Assembly (NCBI RefSeq): GCF_001640025.1
Contig: NC_031673.1
Coordinates: 1,426,001 to 1,490,000, forward strand
Length of the DNA: 64,000 nucleotides
Direction: 5' to 3'
Source of the DNA: Sugiyamaella lignohabitans
Taxonomy: Eukaryota; Ascomycota; Dipodascomycetes; Dipodascales; Trichomonascaceae
In this document: one piece after another, positions 53,953 through 62,354 of the stretch
How positions within the stretch are numbered: the stretch's first letter is position 1
How the letters are laid out: each line of letters opens with the position of its first letter
Position numbers and translations under genes: made by a program
The notes under the pieces: generated by a model
Told to the model about the DNA's origin: nothing
The model's input: the letters and a program-made list of their open reading frames with translations, nothing else
Databases searched by the model: none

Positions 53953-56139
53953 TCATCGGCGGCTCATGACCACGCCGCGACGGTCTTTGCCCGCTCGGGG
54001 TCTGCTGAGCCAGCTTTTGCGGACGACAAGGGCCAGGTGGTCGATTTGCGCCTGGTGAGAGTTGCTGGATTGGATGAGCGACAGGACGTTGATGCACTGG
54101 AGAATGCGGACAGCGAGGTCTGAGAGTGAAGACGAGGTCGAGCTGTTGAAGTCGAGCGAGTCGACGGTGATGGCTGATTCGAGACGTGAAGTTACGGGGA
54201 TGATGACGTGGTCGCGGAAACTCATGAGAATGAACCGACGGGTGTCGAGGGGGTCTTTGGCGGCAATGTCTTTCCAGAAAGGAGGTGCGTTGTCTGGTGA
54301 TAGAAGTTTGCCTGTTCCTTGAAATTCACATTGAAGAGGTAGAAAGATGGCTTCGAGGTATGGAAGTACGTCAGTGAAGAAGAATACCCACAGTTTGACG
54401 AGGTTTGGAAGAATAACGGTATTGTCGGATTTGACGAGATTCACTTCAAATGAGTACATGCCAGCACGAAGAAGTTCTTTGAACTCGTTCATGATCAGTC
54501 GGGCAGTGGCTGAACTGCCCTGTTGGATCAGAATGCTCATGTGCATGAGAATCAGGTTATTCAAATCCTCTACAGGCACTCTCAGTCCGTCCCCAGAAAA
54601 GAGTCCTATAACTCGTGATCGTAAAAGTGACCATGATCTGTCAAGCACCTGGTCTCGTTCTTCCTTCGTTCCCATGTTTTTCAATTCTACTACACCAGGG
54701 CTCGATGGGTTGAACGAGTAAATACTGCCTTGTTCAGAAATCAGTTTCGAGTTCGACGACGAAGAAGACAACCCATGCGAATCTTTTCGAGGTCGGAATG
54801 TCAAATGGTGCTTGATTTTCTCACTAGAAACTGAACTTCCTACCCCACTTCCTCCCGAACCAACTCCTCCACTTGCACCTGCTCCACTACTTCCACCAAC
54901 ACCTCCACCACTAACGCCATTTCCAATCACACTTCCAGATCCACCAGCACCACCACCAGTTCCACCAACAATGCCATTAATCGAACTCGACGAGCCAATC
55001 AATGTCGAATTCGACCCGTTATTCAATCCACTCAGTGCTCCATTGGATGCATTGTTCGAACCAGCTGCTGTTCCTGATGTAGTAGACGTCCGGTCACTGG
55101 CCATTATAGTACTCAACGATCCGATAGACGCTATTCTCTCGAGTTCACGAGACGGTCTGGCCAGTGGAGACCTTTCACTGATAGAAGGACGGCCCGATAT
55201 TGGCGGCAAGCTTGTTTGTATAGTCAAATCAACGACATTCTTTTTACGAGACGAGGAAGAAGACGACCCAGACCCGCCGCCTGAAGTATGTGAATGTGGT
55301 TTAGTGGCCTGTCTTGCGAACATTTTGGCTTTCGAAAGAGCACTTTCTTTTGGTTTGGATGCAAATACAGCTGCTGAAGCCGCTGCTGCTGCGGAAATCT
55401 TGTTTCTTGCGATACTGGACCTGCTACTTCCCGAGCTACTACCACTATTCCCACTGGCAGCACCTGGGGACGACAAAATCGATGCCGACGGAGTTATTGG
55501 CAGTCCGAGTCCTGATCCACCATCTGAATACACATATCCCGAGCTGTTTTCCATGCCGAGATTGACTGAAGTGTTCGGATACTGGCTCACGGTCCCGCCA
55601 GAGCCCATACCACCACTAGAACCACTAGTGCCATGAGCTCCGCTATTACCACCCGTGAAGTTGATGCTGTTGGCAGTAGCATTGAAATTGCCAGCACCGA
55701 GCCCATTTATACCACTGTTATTGCTATTGTAGTTGTTATTGTTATTGTAATGGTAGTTATTGTTATTGCTGCTGCTGCTGTTAGCGAACCCGGCTGATGT
55801 CTTGAGAGTAGCAGCCTTAGCAGCGGCCTCAGACGGACTGCTGTTATTCGGTGAATTGCCCGACTGAATACTTCCCAGCCGCGAAGACGAAGTCATCGAT
55901 CCCATTGACTGTCTTTTACCAATAACTCCGGGTGACGAAGTGTAACCACCCCCCTGAGGACCCTGAGACCCAAACTGAACGGCACCAGACTGTCCCGAGC
56001 CCGCAGTCCCGGTCACAGCTGGCGACGAAGTATCCGATCCAGTTCGCTGCATCCCGACCGGCGACAGCAGCGAGCTCGACGCCGATGACGACGACGAGTT
56101 TGTACGTGTCCTTGAATGAGAAAAGCTGTTCCTCTTCAT
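53953..56139 (-). CDS. BIT61: TORC2 subunit of the BIT61/PRR5 (HbrB) family
   Basis: HbrB-domain proteins (yeast Bit61/Bit2, human PRR5/Protor) are peripheral subunits of TOR complex 2 at the plasma membrane. I use the first true ATG in frame (56139), giving 728 residues; the frame stays open to 56196 without an ATG, so a short upstream exon is possible. About 470 N-terminal residues are low-complexity Ser/Gly/Asn, including Asn-Tyr and Gly-Gly-Ser runs. The HbrB region at about 490-690 contains LDRSWSLLRSRVIGLFSGDG, then LRVPVEDLNNLILMHMS, FEVNLVKSDNTVILPNLVKL and VFFFTDVLPYLEAIFLPLQ. The large Gly/Ser N-terminus is lineage-specific. Confidence 0.82.
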   Translation of the reverse strand: MKRNSFSHSRTRTNSSSSSASSSLLSPVGMQRTGSDTSSPAVTGTAGSGQSGAVQFGSQGPQGGGYTSSPGVIGKRQSMGSMTSSSRLGSIQSGNSPNNSSPSEAAAKAATLKTSAGFANSSSSNNNNYHYNNNNNYNSNNSGINGLGAGNFNATANSINFTGGNSGAHGTSGSSGGMGSGGTVSQYPNTSVNLGMENSSGYVYSDGGSGLGLPITPSASILSSPGAASGNSGSSSGSSRSSIARNKISAAAAASAAVFASKPKESALSKAKMFARQATKPHSHTSGGGSGSSSSSSRKKNVVDLTIQTSLPPISGRPSISERSPLARPSRELERIASIGSLSTIMASDRTSTTSGTAAGSNNASNGALSGLNNGSNSTLIGSSSSINGIVGGTGGGAGGSGSVIGNGVSGGGVGGSSGAGASGGVGSGGSGVGSSVSSEKIKHHLTFRPRKDSHGLSSSSSNSKLISEQGSIYSFNPSSPGVVELKNMGTKEERDQVLDRSWSLLRSRVIGLFSGDGLRVPVEDLNNLILMHMSILIQQGSSATARLIMNEFKELLRAGMYSFEVNLVKSDNTVILPNLVKLWVFFFTDVLPYLEAIFLPLQCEFQGTGKLLSPDNAPPFWKDIAAKDPLDTRRFILMSFRDHVIIPVTSRLESAITVDSLDFNSSTSSSLSDLAVRILQCINVLSLIQSSNSHQAQIDHLALVVRKSWLSRPRAGKDRRGVVMSRR

Positions 56140-56254
56140 CCTCGACCTGCCAAAATGACTGGCCAGCTCTTCGTGATCATCATACCGCTTCACCACCGAT
56201 TCAAAAACAGCCGGTTATTGGAACATGAGTCGGATATGCAGGGCGGTGGACCCT

Positions 56255-56270
56255 GCCTCCTGCGGCTGGG
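56255..56270 (+). repeat. GC-rich element, small remnant
   Basis: GCCTCCTGCGGCTGGG is the terminal word of the family with one change and nothing after it. It sits just upstream of BIT61. Confidence 0.5.
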
Positions 56271-56356
56271 TGTCAGGTATGTTTCCGAAATCATACGGGT
56301 AAATACATGTCCGAGGAATTTGAAATACTCGTCAGGGGGGACCTCGACGGACGAAC

Positions 56357-56417
56357 CGACTCGAGCGAAGCGAGAGGAGCAACCAGGGTCTGGGGCGGAG
56401 CCCCAGCCGCCGGAGGC
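56357..56417 (-). repeat. GC-rich element, half copy
   Basis: It lies 49 nt past the lipase stop, sense to the lipase gene and within the lipase-BIT61 spacer (327 bp). Confidence 0.9.
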
Positions 56418-56465
56418 AGACCCCCGTCCCGTGCGTATCTAGCGGATCTATAAAATACAGGTGGT

Positions 56466-58592
56466 TCAGGCAGAGTCCGAGTCCGAGGACTGCTCGAGGT
56501 CGAAGCGTGGTTCGGTGCCGCTCGTGGAGTGGTAATAGTCGTCGAGGTGTGATTGTTGGAAGATGGAGTGGGATGGTGGGAGTGTGTGGAGGAGTGAGGA
56601 TGACGAGGGAGATGACGAGGTGGTGTGAACGGTGCCATTGCCATTGAGGATGATGCCGTTGGCAGCGATGGTCCCGTTGAGTTTGCGATGTTTGAGAGGC
56701 GTGTGTGCTTGGTGTTGGTGGCGTGATGACACTTTCCGACGGGCCTGTTCAATGGCCCGCTCGATGTTGACGAAATGGCGGATAAATAATAGTCGGGGAT
56801 AGGTGGACCGTTCGCCCGACAGCATGAGTGTGGCCAGCTGCGACCGGTCAGGGTCGTCGAGAATGTGCCAGAAATCGACGAGCCGGATTTTTGGCCAGAC
56901 GGTGACGGTACCAGCAAACTTCTGAAGCCAGATATTGGACCAGTCTTGGTTGTTCAGTTTGGGAAGCAGGTTCAGGTTTCTCAATAGCTGCAGCCATTTC
57001 TTGATCTCCAGTTTGACAATGGTTTCAAGAGCACTTCCTAAAAACCCGCCTCGCCATCCTTTTCCTTTTCGTCTCGACACAGGTCGTCCAACAGTCCCTC
57101 GTGGTGCATAGAAAAACAGCGATATATGAGGATTCACTTGCGACACAACCGAAAAGTTCACGTTGAAGTATGTATTGAGTGCGTGAATAGGAATATCGGT
57201 TCGCAGTGACCCGTCTTTCCATTTGTTTCCAAAGCTATAGGGAACTATTTCACCGGTTCTTGTTTTCATCATTAATACCACTGGGTTGAGAATCCCCGGA
57301 ACTGCTGCTGAGGCTAGAAGTGCACTCCAGATAACAGCATGAGGTGAGGTGATATAATTACACAGAATAGCCGGCGAGCTGGGGTCGGCTGGTACCATTG
57401 AAATGTTGAGGATTCGTCCAGTTCGTTGGAACGCTTCGAGAAACGTCATACTGCCCATTGTAAACCAGCATGACCGTTGAGCCCAGTCCACGGCATCAAA
57501 CCTCGCTCCGGTTTTATACCATCGAAAAAACCACGCAGGAAACTTTTCCCAACAAGCAGTTATTTTATCCGCCAGTTCAGGCACTAACAGCTCGTCGAGT
57601 TCGGCATTGGTTCTAGTTCCTACAAGAGCAGCTACTAACCCACCTCCACTTGTTCCCGAGATAATTTTGGGTAGTAGTCCATTATCCAACAAAGTTCGAA
57701 CCACCCCGAAATGACGGTACGAGAAACATGCTCCACCGCTTAAACACAGTGCCGACTTGCCAAAATTCTTGGAAAAATGTTTAAATAGAGTCCGTTTGTT
57801 CTGCATGGGGATGAAGGGCGACTCGACAACCACATTTAACGCCGTCACCAGCTCCTTATTATATTCATTAACAGTGTCCTTAGTGCCATAATAGCACTGG
57901 CTGTACAAATCACGGCCCTGTGTGCCGGCAAAATTGAACTTTACACATCCTTGAAGTATTGTACACAGTTCCTCAATGTCCTGTAACGGTCCTTTGAGAT
58001 CATAGTCGGAATCGTCCGAATCTGTCTGTTGAAGACTCTTGAAATAGCTATCACTACTAGCCTGACATTTCTTATTATAGTCTTTCAACTGGCGAACTAC
58101 CGACATTATTGTTTTCTGGTCGTAATGACCTGATTTAGACTCAGTATGTTTCCATTCCGAGAACCCCAGATGGTCGTCTAATTTAGTCGCTGCCTCGGTC
58201 CATTCTTGATATGACCGAGCTTTCCGCAGCTCTTCTCGTAGTTTCCGTCTCTTGCCACGCCAAGTAAATAAATATTCATAACCTGCCACATATCCTCGTA
58301 CAATTGCATACACAATTGCCAGAAATGTGATCCAGATGCCCACTCCTATCACTATTGGCCATCTGAGAAGAACATGAGAAAGGCCCTGAGACAGTACTTC
58401 TGACTCGTCTACTAAAGTACTTGGTTTTGATTTCGGCCGCCGGCCTTTCTTGCGAGGATTCACCTCGCTGTGTACAGGAGCCCAATCGTTCTGAGACGTG
58501 ATATGAGGAGCTTCACCATCGCTCTGCAAAGCTTTGGAAAACGCTTCCATATGCCGTTGGTTGACGTAGTCTATCGAAAACTGTTCGGCCAT
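56466..58592 (-). CDS. Patatin-like lipase, membrane-anchored
   Basis: A 708-residue fungal patatin-like phospholipase/triacylglycerol-lipase family protein (TGL3/4/5-related group). A hydrophobic segment at about residues 76-100 (WPIVIGVGIWITFLAIVYAIV) anchors it. The patatin core starts at LCLSGGACFSYRHFG, the oxyanion glycines. The nucleophile is Ser315 in GTSGGG, matching GXSXG, and the dyad Asp460 is in KDGSLRTDIP. The ALLASAAVPGILNPV segment and RGGFLGSALETIVKLEIKKWL are typical of the fungal membrane group. A Ser/His-rich disordered C-terminal tail carries possible phosphorylation sites. Substrate (triacylglycerol or phospholipid) cannot be decided from sequence. No intron, first ATG used. 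Confidence 0.9.
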   Translation of the reverse strand: MAEQFSIDYVNQRHMEAFSKALQSDGEAPHITSQNDWAPVHSEVNPRKKGRRPKSKPSTLVDESEVLSQGLSHVLLRWPIVIGVGIWITFLAIVYAIVRGYVAGYEYLFTWRGKRRKLREELRKARSYQEWTEAATKLDDHLGFSEWKHTESKSGHYDQKTIMSVVRQLKDYNKKCQASSDSYFKSLQQTDSDDSDYDLKGPLQDIEELCTILQGCVKFNFAGTQGRDLYSQCYYGTKDTVNEYNKELVTALNVVVESPFIPMQNKRTLFKHFSKNFGKSALCLSGGACFSYRHFGVVRTLLDNGLLPKIISGTSGGGLVAALVGTRTNAELDELLVPELADKITACWEKFPAWFFRWYKTGARFDAVDWAQRSCWFTMGSMTFLEAFQRTGRILNISMVPADPSSPAILCNYITSPHAVIWSALLASAAVPGILNPVVLMMKTRTGEIVPYSFGNKWKDGSLRTDIPIHALNTYFNVNFSVVSQVNPHISLFFYAPRGTVGRPVSRRKGKGWRGGFLGSALETIVKLEIKKWLQLLRNLNLLPKLNNQDWSNIWLQKFAGTVTVWPKIRLVDFWHILDDPDRSQLATLMLSGERSTYPRLLFIRHFVNIERAIEQARRKVSSRHQHQAHTPLKHRKLNGTIAANGIILNGNGTVHTTSSSPSSSSLLHTLPPSHSIFQQSHLDDYYHSTSGTEPRFDLEQSSDSDSA

Positions 58593-59016
58593 GATCCATA
58601 AATGTCAGAACATACCCTTCTCGTTCTACAGTCTCCTATCGTTTTACCTCCTAACTCTTGTCTCTAAAATACCTTGTTCGGGTCCACGAAGCCGCTGCTG
58701 ACGCTGATGCCGATGCCGTACTTATGCTTATTATCTTATCGCACTTCACTTCACTTCACTTGCTGAACCAATCTTGTCTGCACCGTGCTATCCGTTCGTC
58801 GTCAAAATCAAAAACAAACTCTCTATTTCCCTTATTTCTGTCTCTTGCTAATATCACACCCTACCAATATCACAAGATCTCATCTTTAAACCTCGGCCAG
58901 CCCCCGTACTTCACCAGCAACTATACCCCTCCTTACCCTGAGCCGCGCACGCCACCCTGCACCTCCGCTGCGACCGTTAATGAGTACCTGCGTCTGAGAT
59001 GGCCGATCCGGGCCCT

Positions 59017-59066
59017 GCCTCCGGCGGCTGGGGCGCTGCCCCAGACCCCGTTGCTCGCTTCGCTCG
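59017..59066 (+). repeat. GC-rich element, half copy, shortened GCTCGC type
   Basis: It has CTGGGGCGCTGCCCCAG and then GTTGCTCGCTTCGCTCG; the closing half of its second hairpin is altered. Confidence 0.85.
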
Positions 59067-59181
59067 TTCCTCACGCCACCCAGCATCCTTTGCTTGCCCT
59101 ACATACTTCACTTTTTCTTTTTCCCTCTGCTTAAACTATACACGACCTAAACAGGGTACAATTATCTTTGGAGGGGGGACT

Positions 59182-59236
59182 GCCTCCGGCGGCTGGGGCT
59201 CCGCCCCAGACCCTGGTTGCTCCTGCTTCGCAGGAG
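59182..59236 (+). repeat. GC-rich element, half copy, GCAGGAG-hairpin type
   Basis: A forward copy ending CTCCTGCTTCGCAGGAG, 115 bp after the previous copy and in the same direction. Confidence 0.9.
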
Positions 59237-59289
59237 AATGCCGACCGTATTGACCCTTAAGAGGATGTTAAACCTTCGAAAGAGACCAC

Positions 59290-60110
59290 AGAGCCTACAA
59301 CCCGCTCATTCACCTGAATTAAGAATATCGTATTAACGGGGTCGCTTACCACTGGCACTTCTCCTGGTCTCCAATTCCTCCCAAAATTCAGGTTCGTAAA
59401 CTTCTAAAGGGCTCCGTCAAATTTGGATTGCTCAATTACCTATGCTACGGCGTAATAAATTCTGTAGGAGCTCTTCTTTGTCCATATACCAAGATTTCTG
59501 CCAGAGTCACGTGACAATCACAGTCGTGAGGATATTTCCGGCTACTAGAATCTCCCAGTGACTTGTTGACCAACTGCCATGCTTTATGACTCCGGAAAAT
59601 GATATAAACTATGAGAAAAGCTCGAAAAGGCCAGAATTCTCGTCATATTCTCTAAATAAGAATATCGCATTAACGGGGTCATTTACAATGGGTACTTCTC
59701 CTGGTCTCCAATTTCCTCCCCAAAACTCAAGTTTAGGCCTTAATAAGACCACAAATGAATCTAGATCACTAAATTATGCATAGTATGATACTTTTATTCT
59801 ACCAGAGCTTTACCAAGACAATGTACCGAATCCGCTGTCAGAGTTGCAAGACCCTAAAATCATCCTAGAAGGCTTCGTCCAAAGTGCAATTAGACCGTCA
59901 GATTTGCTAAGAGCTCAACGAATTTCGAGATTTCCGGTGATTTATAGATTATTTTCCAATTTTTTTTGGCTAAGAAAACGATATTAAACTATGAGAAGAT
60001 CTCACTGGGGTTACCGACCCCGCTCATCCGCAGTTAAATAAGAATATCGTATTAACGGGGTCACTTGCTATAGGCACTTCTCCTGGTCTCCAATTTCGCC
60101 CAAAATTTGA
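59290..60110 (+). repeat. Diverged tandem repeat, three copies of a conserved box
   Basis: A box of about 70 bp starting AAGAATATCG(T/C)ATTAACGG and containing CTTCTCCTGGTCTCCAAT occurs at 59321-59391, 59658-59730 and 60040-60110. Spacing is 337 and 382 bp. Flanks are also related: CCCGCTCATTCACC/CCCGCTCATCCGCA before copies 1 and 3, AAACTATGAGAA before copies 2 and 3, and GTCACGTGAC after copies 1 and 3. Confidence 0.85.
59506..59515. promoter_or_regulatory. GTCACGTGAC palindrome
   Basis: A perfect E-box palindrome of the Cbf1/CDEI type (RTCACRTG) inside the first repeat unit. A second copy lies at 60225-60234 in the last unit. Confidence 0.5.
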
Positions 60111-60224
60111 CGAGGCGTCTTCAAAAGAACTCCAATGAGTTTAAATTATGAGATTATGTATAATATATTGTTTTTTGTTTCTGTGAAAGCTTCGTCATAA
60201 CTATTTTCAAACTCAGTCTCCAAA

Positions 60225-60234
60225 GTCACGTGAC
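60225..60234. promoter_or_regulatory. GTCACGTGAC palindrome
   Basis: The same palindrome as at 59506, here after the third repeat box. Confidence 0.5.
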
Positions 60235-60571
60235 TTAATCAGATCAGAGTGTTATTTCCAGTACTAACTAGGTAGCAACTGGTAAGCTAGCGAGGAGAGT
60301 CGAATTATATGTGCTCGGAGGGTCAGCCAGCTCGTCTCAAGGACGCTCTCCAGTCCACAGTCTTTCACGGAAACAGACAATTCGGAAAAGAGACTCAGAA
60401 TTAAATCTACAGAATGCGACTCCAGGACTTAGAGAGCCCTCTCACATTGTATATAATATGTGATATCATTTTATTGTAGGCAATTTCAGGGGGTCAGCGG
60501 TAAAAAAATTGCCCCATCCTCCTTATATAACACACCCGCCGCACCCCCTGAGGCTGGGCTACTAGACGCAC

Positions 60572-60631
60572 CGACTCGAGCGAAGCGAGAGGAGCGGTGG
60601 GGTCTGGGGCGAAGCCCCAGCCGCCGGAGGC
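60572..60631 (-). repeat. GC-rich element, half copy
   Basis: An inverted copy whose stem carries GGGGCGAAGCCCC. It is about 460 bp past the tandem repeat. Confidence 0.9.
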
Positions 60632-61488
60632 AGCACCGCACCCGAACCGAGTCGGATTACTCGCATTTTTTAACCTGACAGGCGGTAGGAGCAAGTGGGT
60701 GATAAACTTTAAACTTAAAATAGCGCCATTGTTGGTGGGAAAGATAAGGCAGGTCACCGAAAAGACAACGATCAAGGTTTCAGGCCAGATCAGGCAGGCA
60801 GATAGGCGCATAGCGGCGGCGGTGGCAGCAGAGGTAGCAGCGGTGCGGCGGGGGTGGTCTGTTGGGAAGGAAGGGAGAGATAGCGTGGAACGGATGGGCA
60901 GGTATTTTTTAGTGGCAACTGGGCTGACGTCAGATTCATTCCACAGGAATTAGCCACCAGTCCTGATTAGGGGCTGGCAGGAGCTCTTTGTGTTAGTGAT
61001 GAGGTCGTGTGAGACCAGCAATTGGCGGATGGACACTAAAGTCTTGGCAAATCTTGGCACTGGCTTGGCATGCATCGATAGATGTGGATCTTCGTTCCAA
61101 TCCGGTACAAGCGGTGCATTCTGGGGAGCAGTCCGGACTAGCCCGAATTCCGACCGGTGGACTGACAGGGGCAGCACCCGGACCAGGCAGCCATCCAGCA
61201 CCACAGAACCTGTCTCGGAGAAACACTTCCACCATCGAACCAGCAGCCAGCAGAAGCAGAAGCAGAAGCATTAGCAGCAGCGGAGAAGAAAATCCTTCAC
61301 GACAATCTGATGATGATGGACGAAACAGGCAACCAGTCGTCTGCCAACCGCAACCCCCGGACTCCGAGCCTTCCCTCCCCCTCCCGCATCCACAGCTGCT
61401 GCTGTCCCGTCTCGTATCGCGACCGACAGATCAGTCAACCGCTTTACCACGTAAAAAAAGTTTATTTTTCGCCCCTCTTCCGCACCCT

Positions 61489-61541
61489 GCTCGCGAAGCG
61501 AGCACAACGGGGTCTGGGGCAGCGCCCCAGCCGCCGGAGGC
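61489..61541 (-). repeat. GC-rich element, half copy, GCTCGC-hairpin type
   Basis: It begins GCTCGCGAAGCGAGC and has GGGGCAGCGCCCC. It is the inverted counterpart of the copies at 1044 and 40307. Confidence 0.9.
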
Positions 61542-61562
61542 ATGGCGGGGGAGGGGGTGTGT

Positions 61563-61616
61563 GCCTCCGGCGGCTGGGGCTCCGCCCCAGACCCCGTAGC
61601 TCGAGCTTCGCTCGAG
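61563..61616 (+). repeat. GC-rich element, half copy, CTCGAG-palindrome type
   Basis: Its second hairpin is CTCGAGCTTCGCTCGAG, a perfect stem unlike any other copy here. It lies inside-out against the copy at 61489, 21 bp away. Confidence 0.9.
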
Positions 61617-61916
61617 AACCCCCTGTCAGGCTAGCGCCTGGTGGGAGAGAGATAATCAATCCAATCTCAATCTCAATCTCGATATTACCTAAACTGTATA
61701 AAAAAGATCTATGCCGATCGCAGACGATCAGATCGCAGCGCCTGCTGAATCTAGCAACCGGACCGTCATCACATGCGGTCTGGTTAATATCCTGCAGGCC
61801 CATTATCCCATTTGGGCACCGCTCAAAGGAGGAAACGGTCCAAACACGTATGTCGGTCGGAAAATGCTATGCACCACTGACCACCGCGCCAACGTAGCGG
61901 GGTTCCACCCCTCACT

Positions 61917-62059
61917 GGCCTCTGGCTGGCCTGAGACTCTGCCCCAGACCCCCGCAGCTCCTCTCGCTCCACTCAAGTCGTTCCGTCCACGATCCCAGTC
62001 CTCTCCTGCGAAGCAGGAGCCACGGGGTCTGGGGCAGAGCCCCAGCCCGGCCGGAGGCC
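61917..62059 (+). repeat. GC-rich foldback element, full copy, CCGG variant
   Basis: The right end reads GCCCGGCCGGAGGCC; the left end is scrambled (GGCCTCTGGCTGGCCTG). The spacer has TTCCGTCCACGATCCCAG. Confidence 0.85.
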
Positions 62060-62212
62060 AGGCCCCCTCCCCAGACATCTGCATATGTACACCGATCAGG
62101 GGGGACAGTGTCAGGCATGACGCAGGCCCAATGCGACCACACAAAAACACGCCAAGCGGACGACTGGTCCAGTTGCTGGAAACCTTAACAGTTGTATTCC
62201 GGGCGTGGGCAT

Positions 62213-62354
62213 GGCCTCCGGCCCGGCTGGGGCTCCGCCCCAGACCCCGTAGCTCCTCTCGCTTCGCTCGAGTCGTTCCGTCGACGGTCCCAGCCATCTC
62301 CTGCGAAGCAGGAGCAACGGGGTCTGGGGCGGAGCCCCAGCCCGGCCGGAGGCC
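62213..62354 (+). repeat. GC-rich foldback element, full copy, CCGG variant
   Basis: Both ends carry the variant (GGCCTCCGGCCCGGCTGGGG on the left and its mirror on the right). The spacer TTCCGTCGACGGTCCCAG and both hairpins are intact. Confidence 0.92.

Noticed and set aside
54812..55636. 274-codon Pro/Leu-rich frame opposite BIT61
   Set aside because: It is the complement of the Gly/Ser low-complexity region of BIT61.
61009..61599. 196-codon frame with an Arg/Ser-rich segment
   Set aside because: It lacks an ATG at its start, ends inside a GC-rich element, and I see no domain. A fragment of a real gene cannot be fully excluded.
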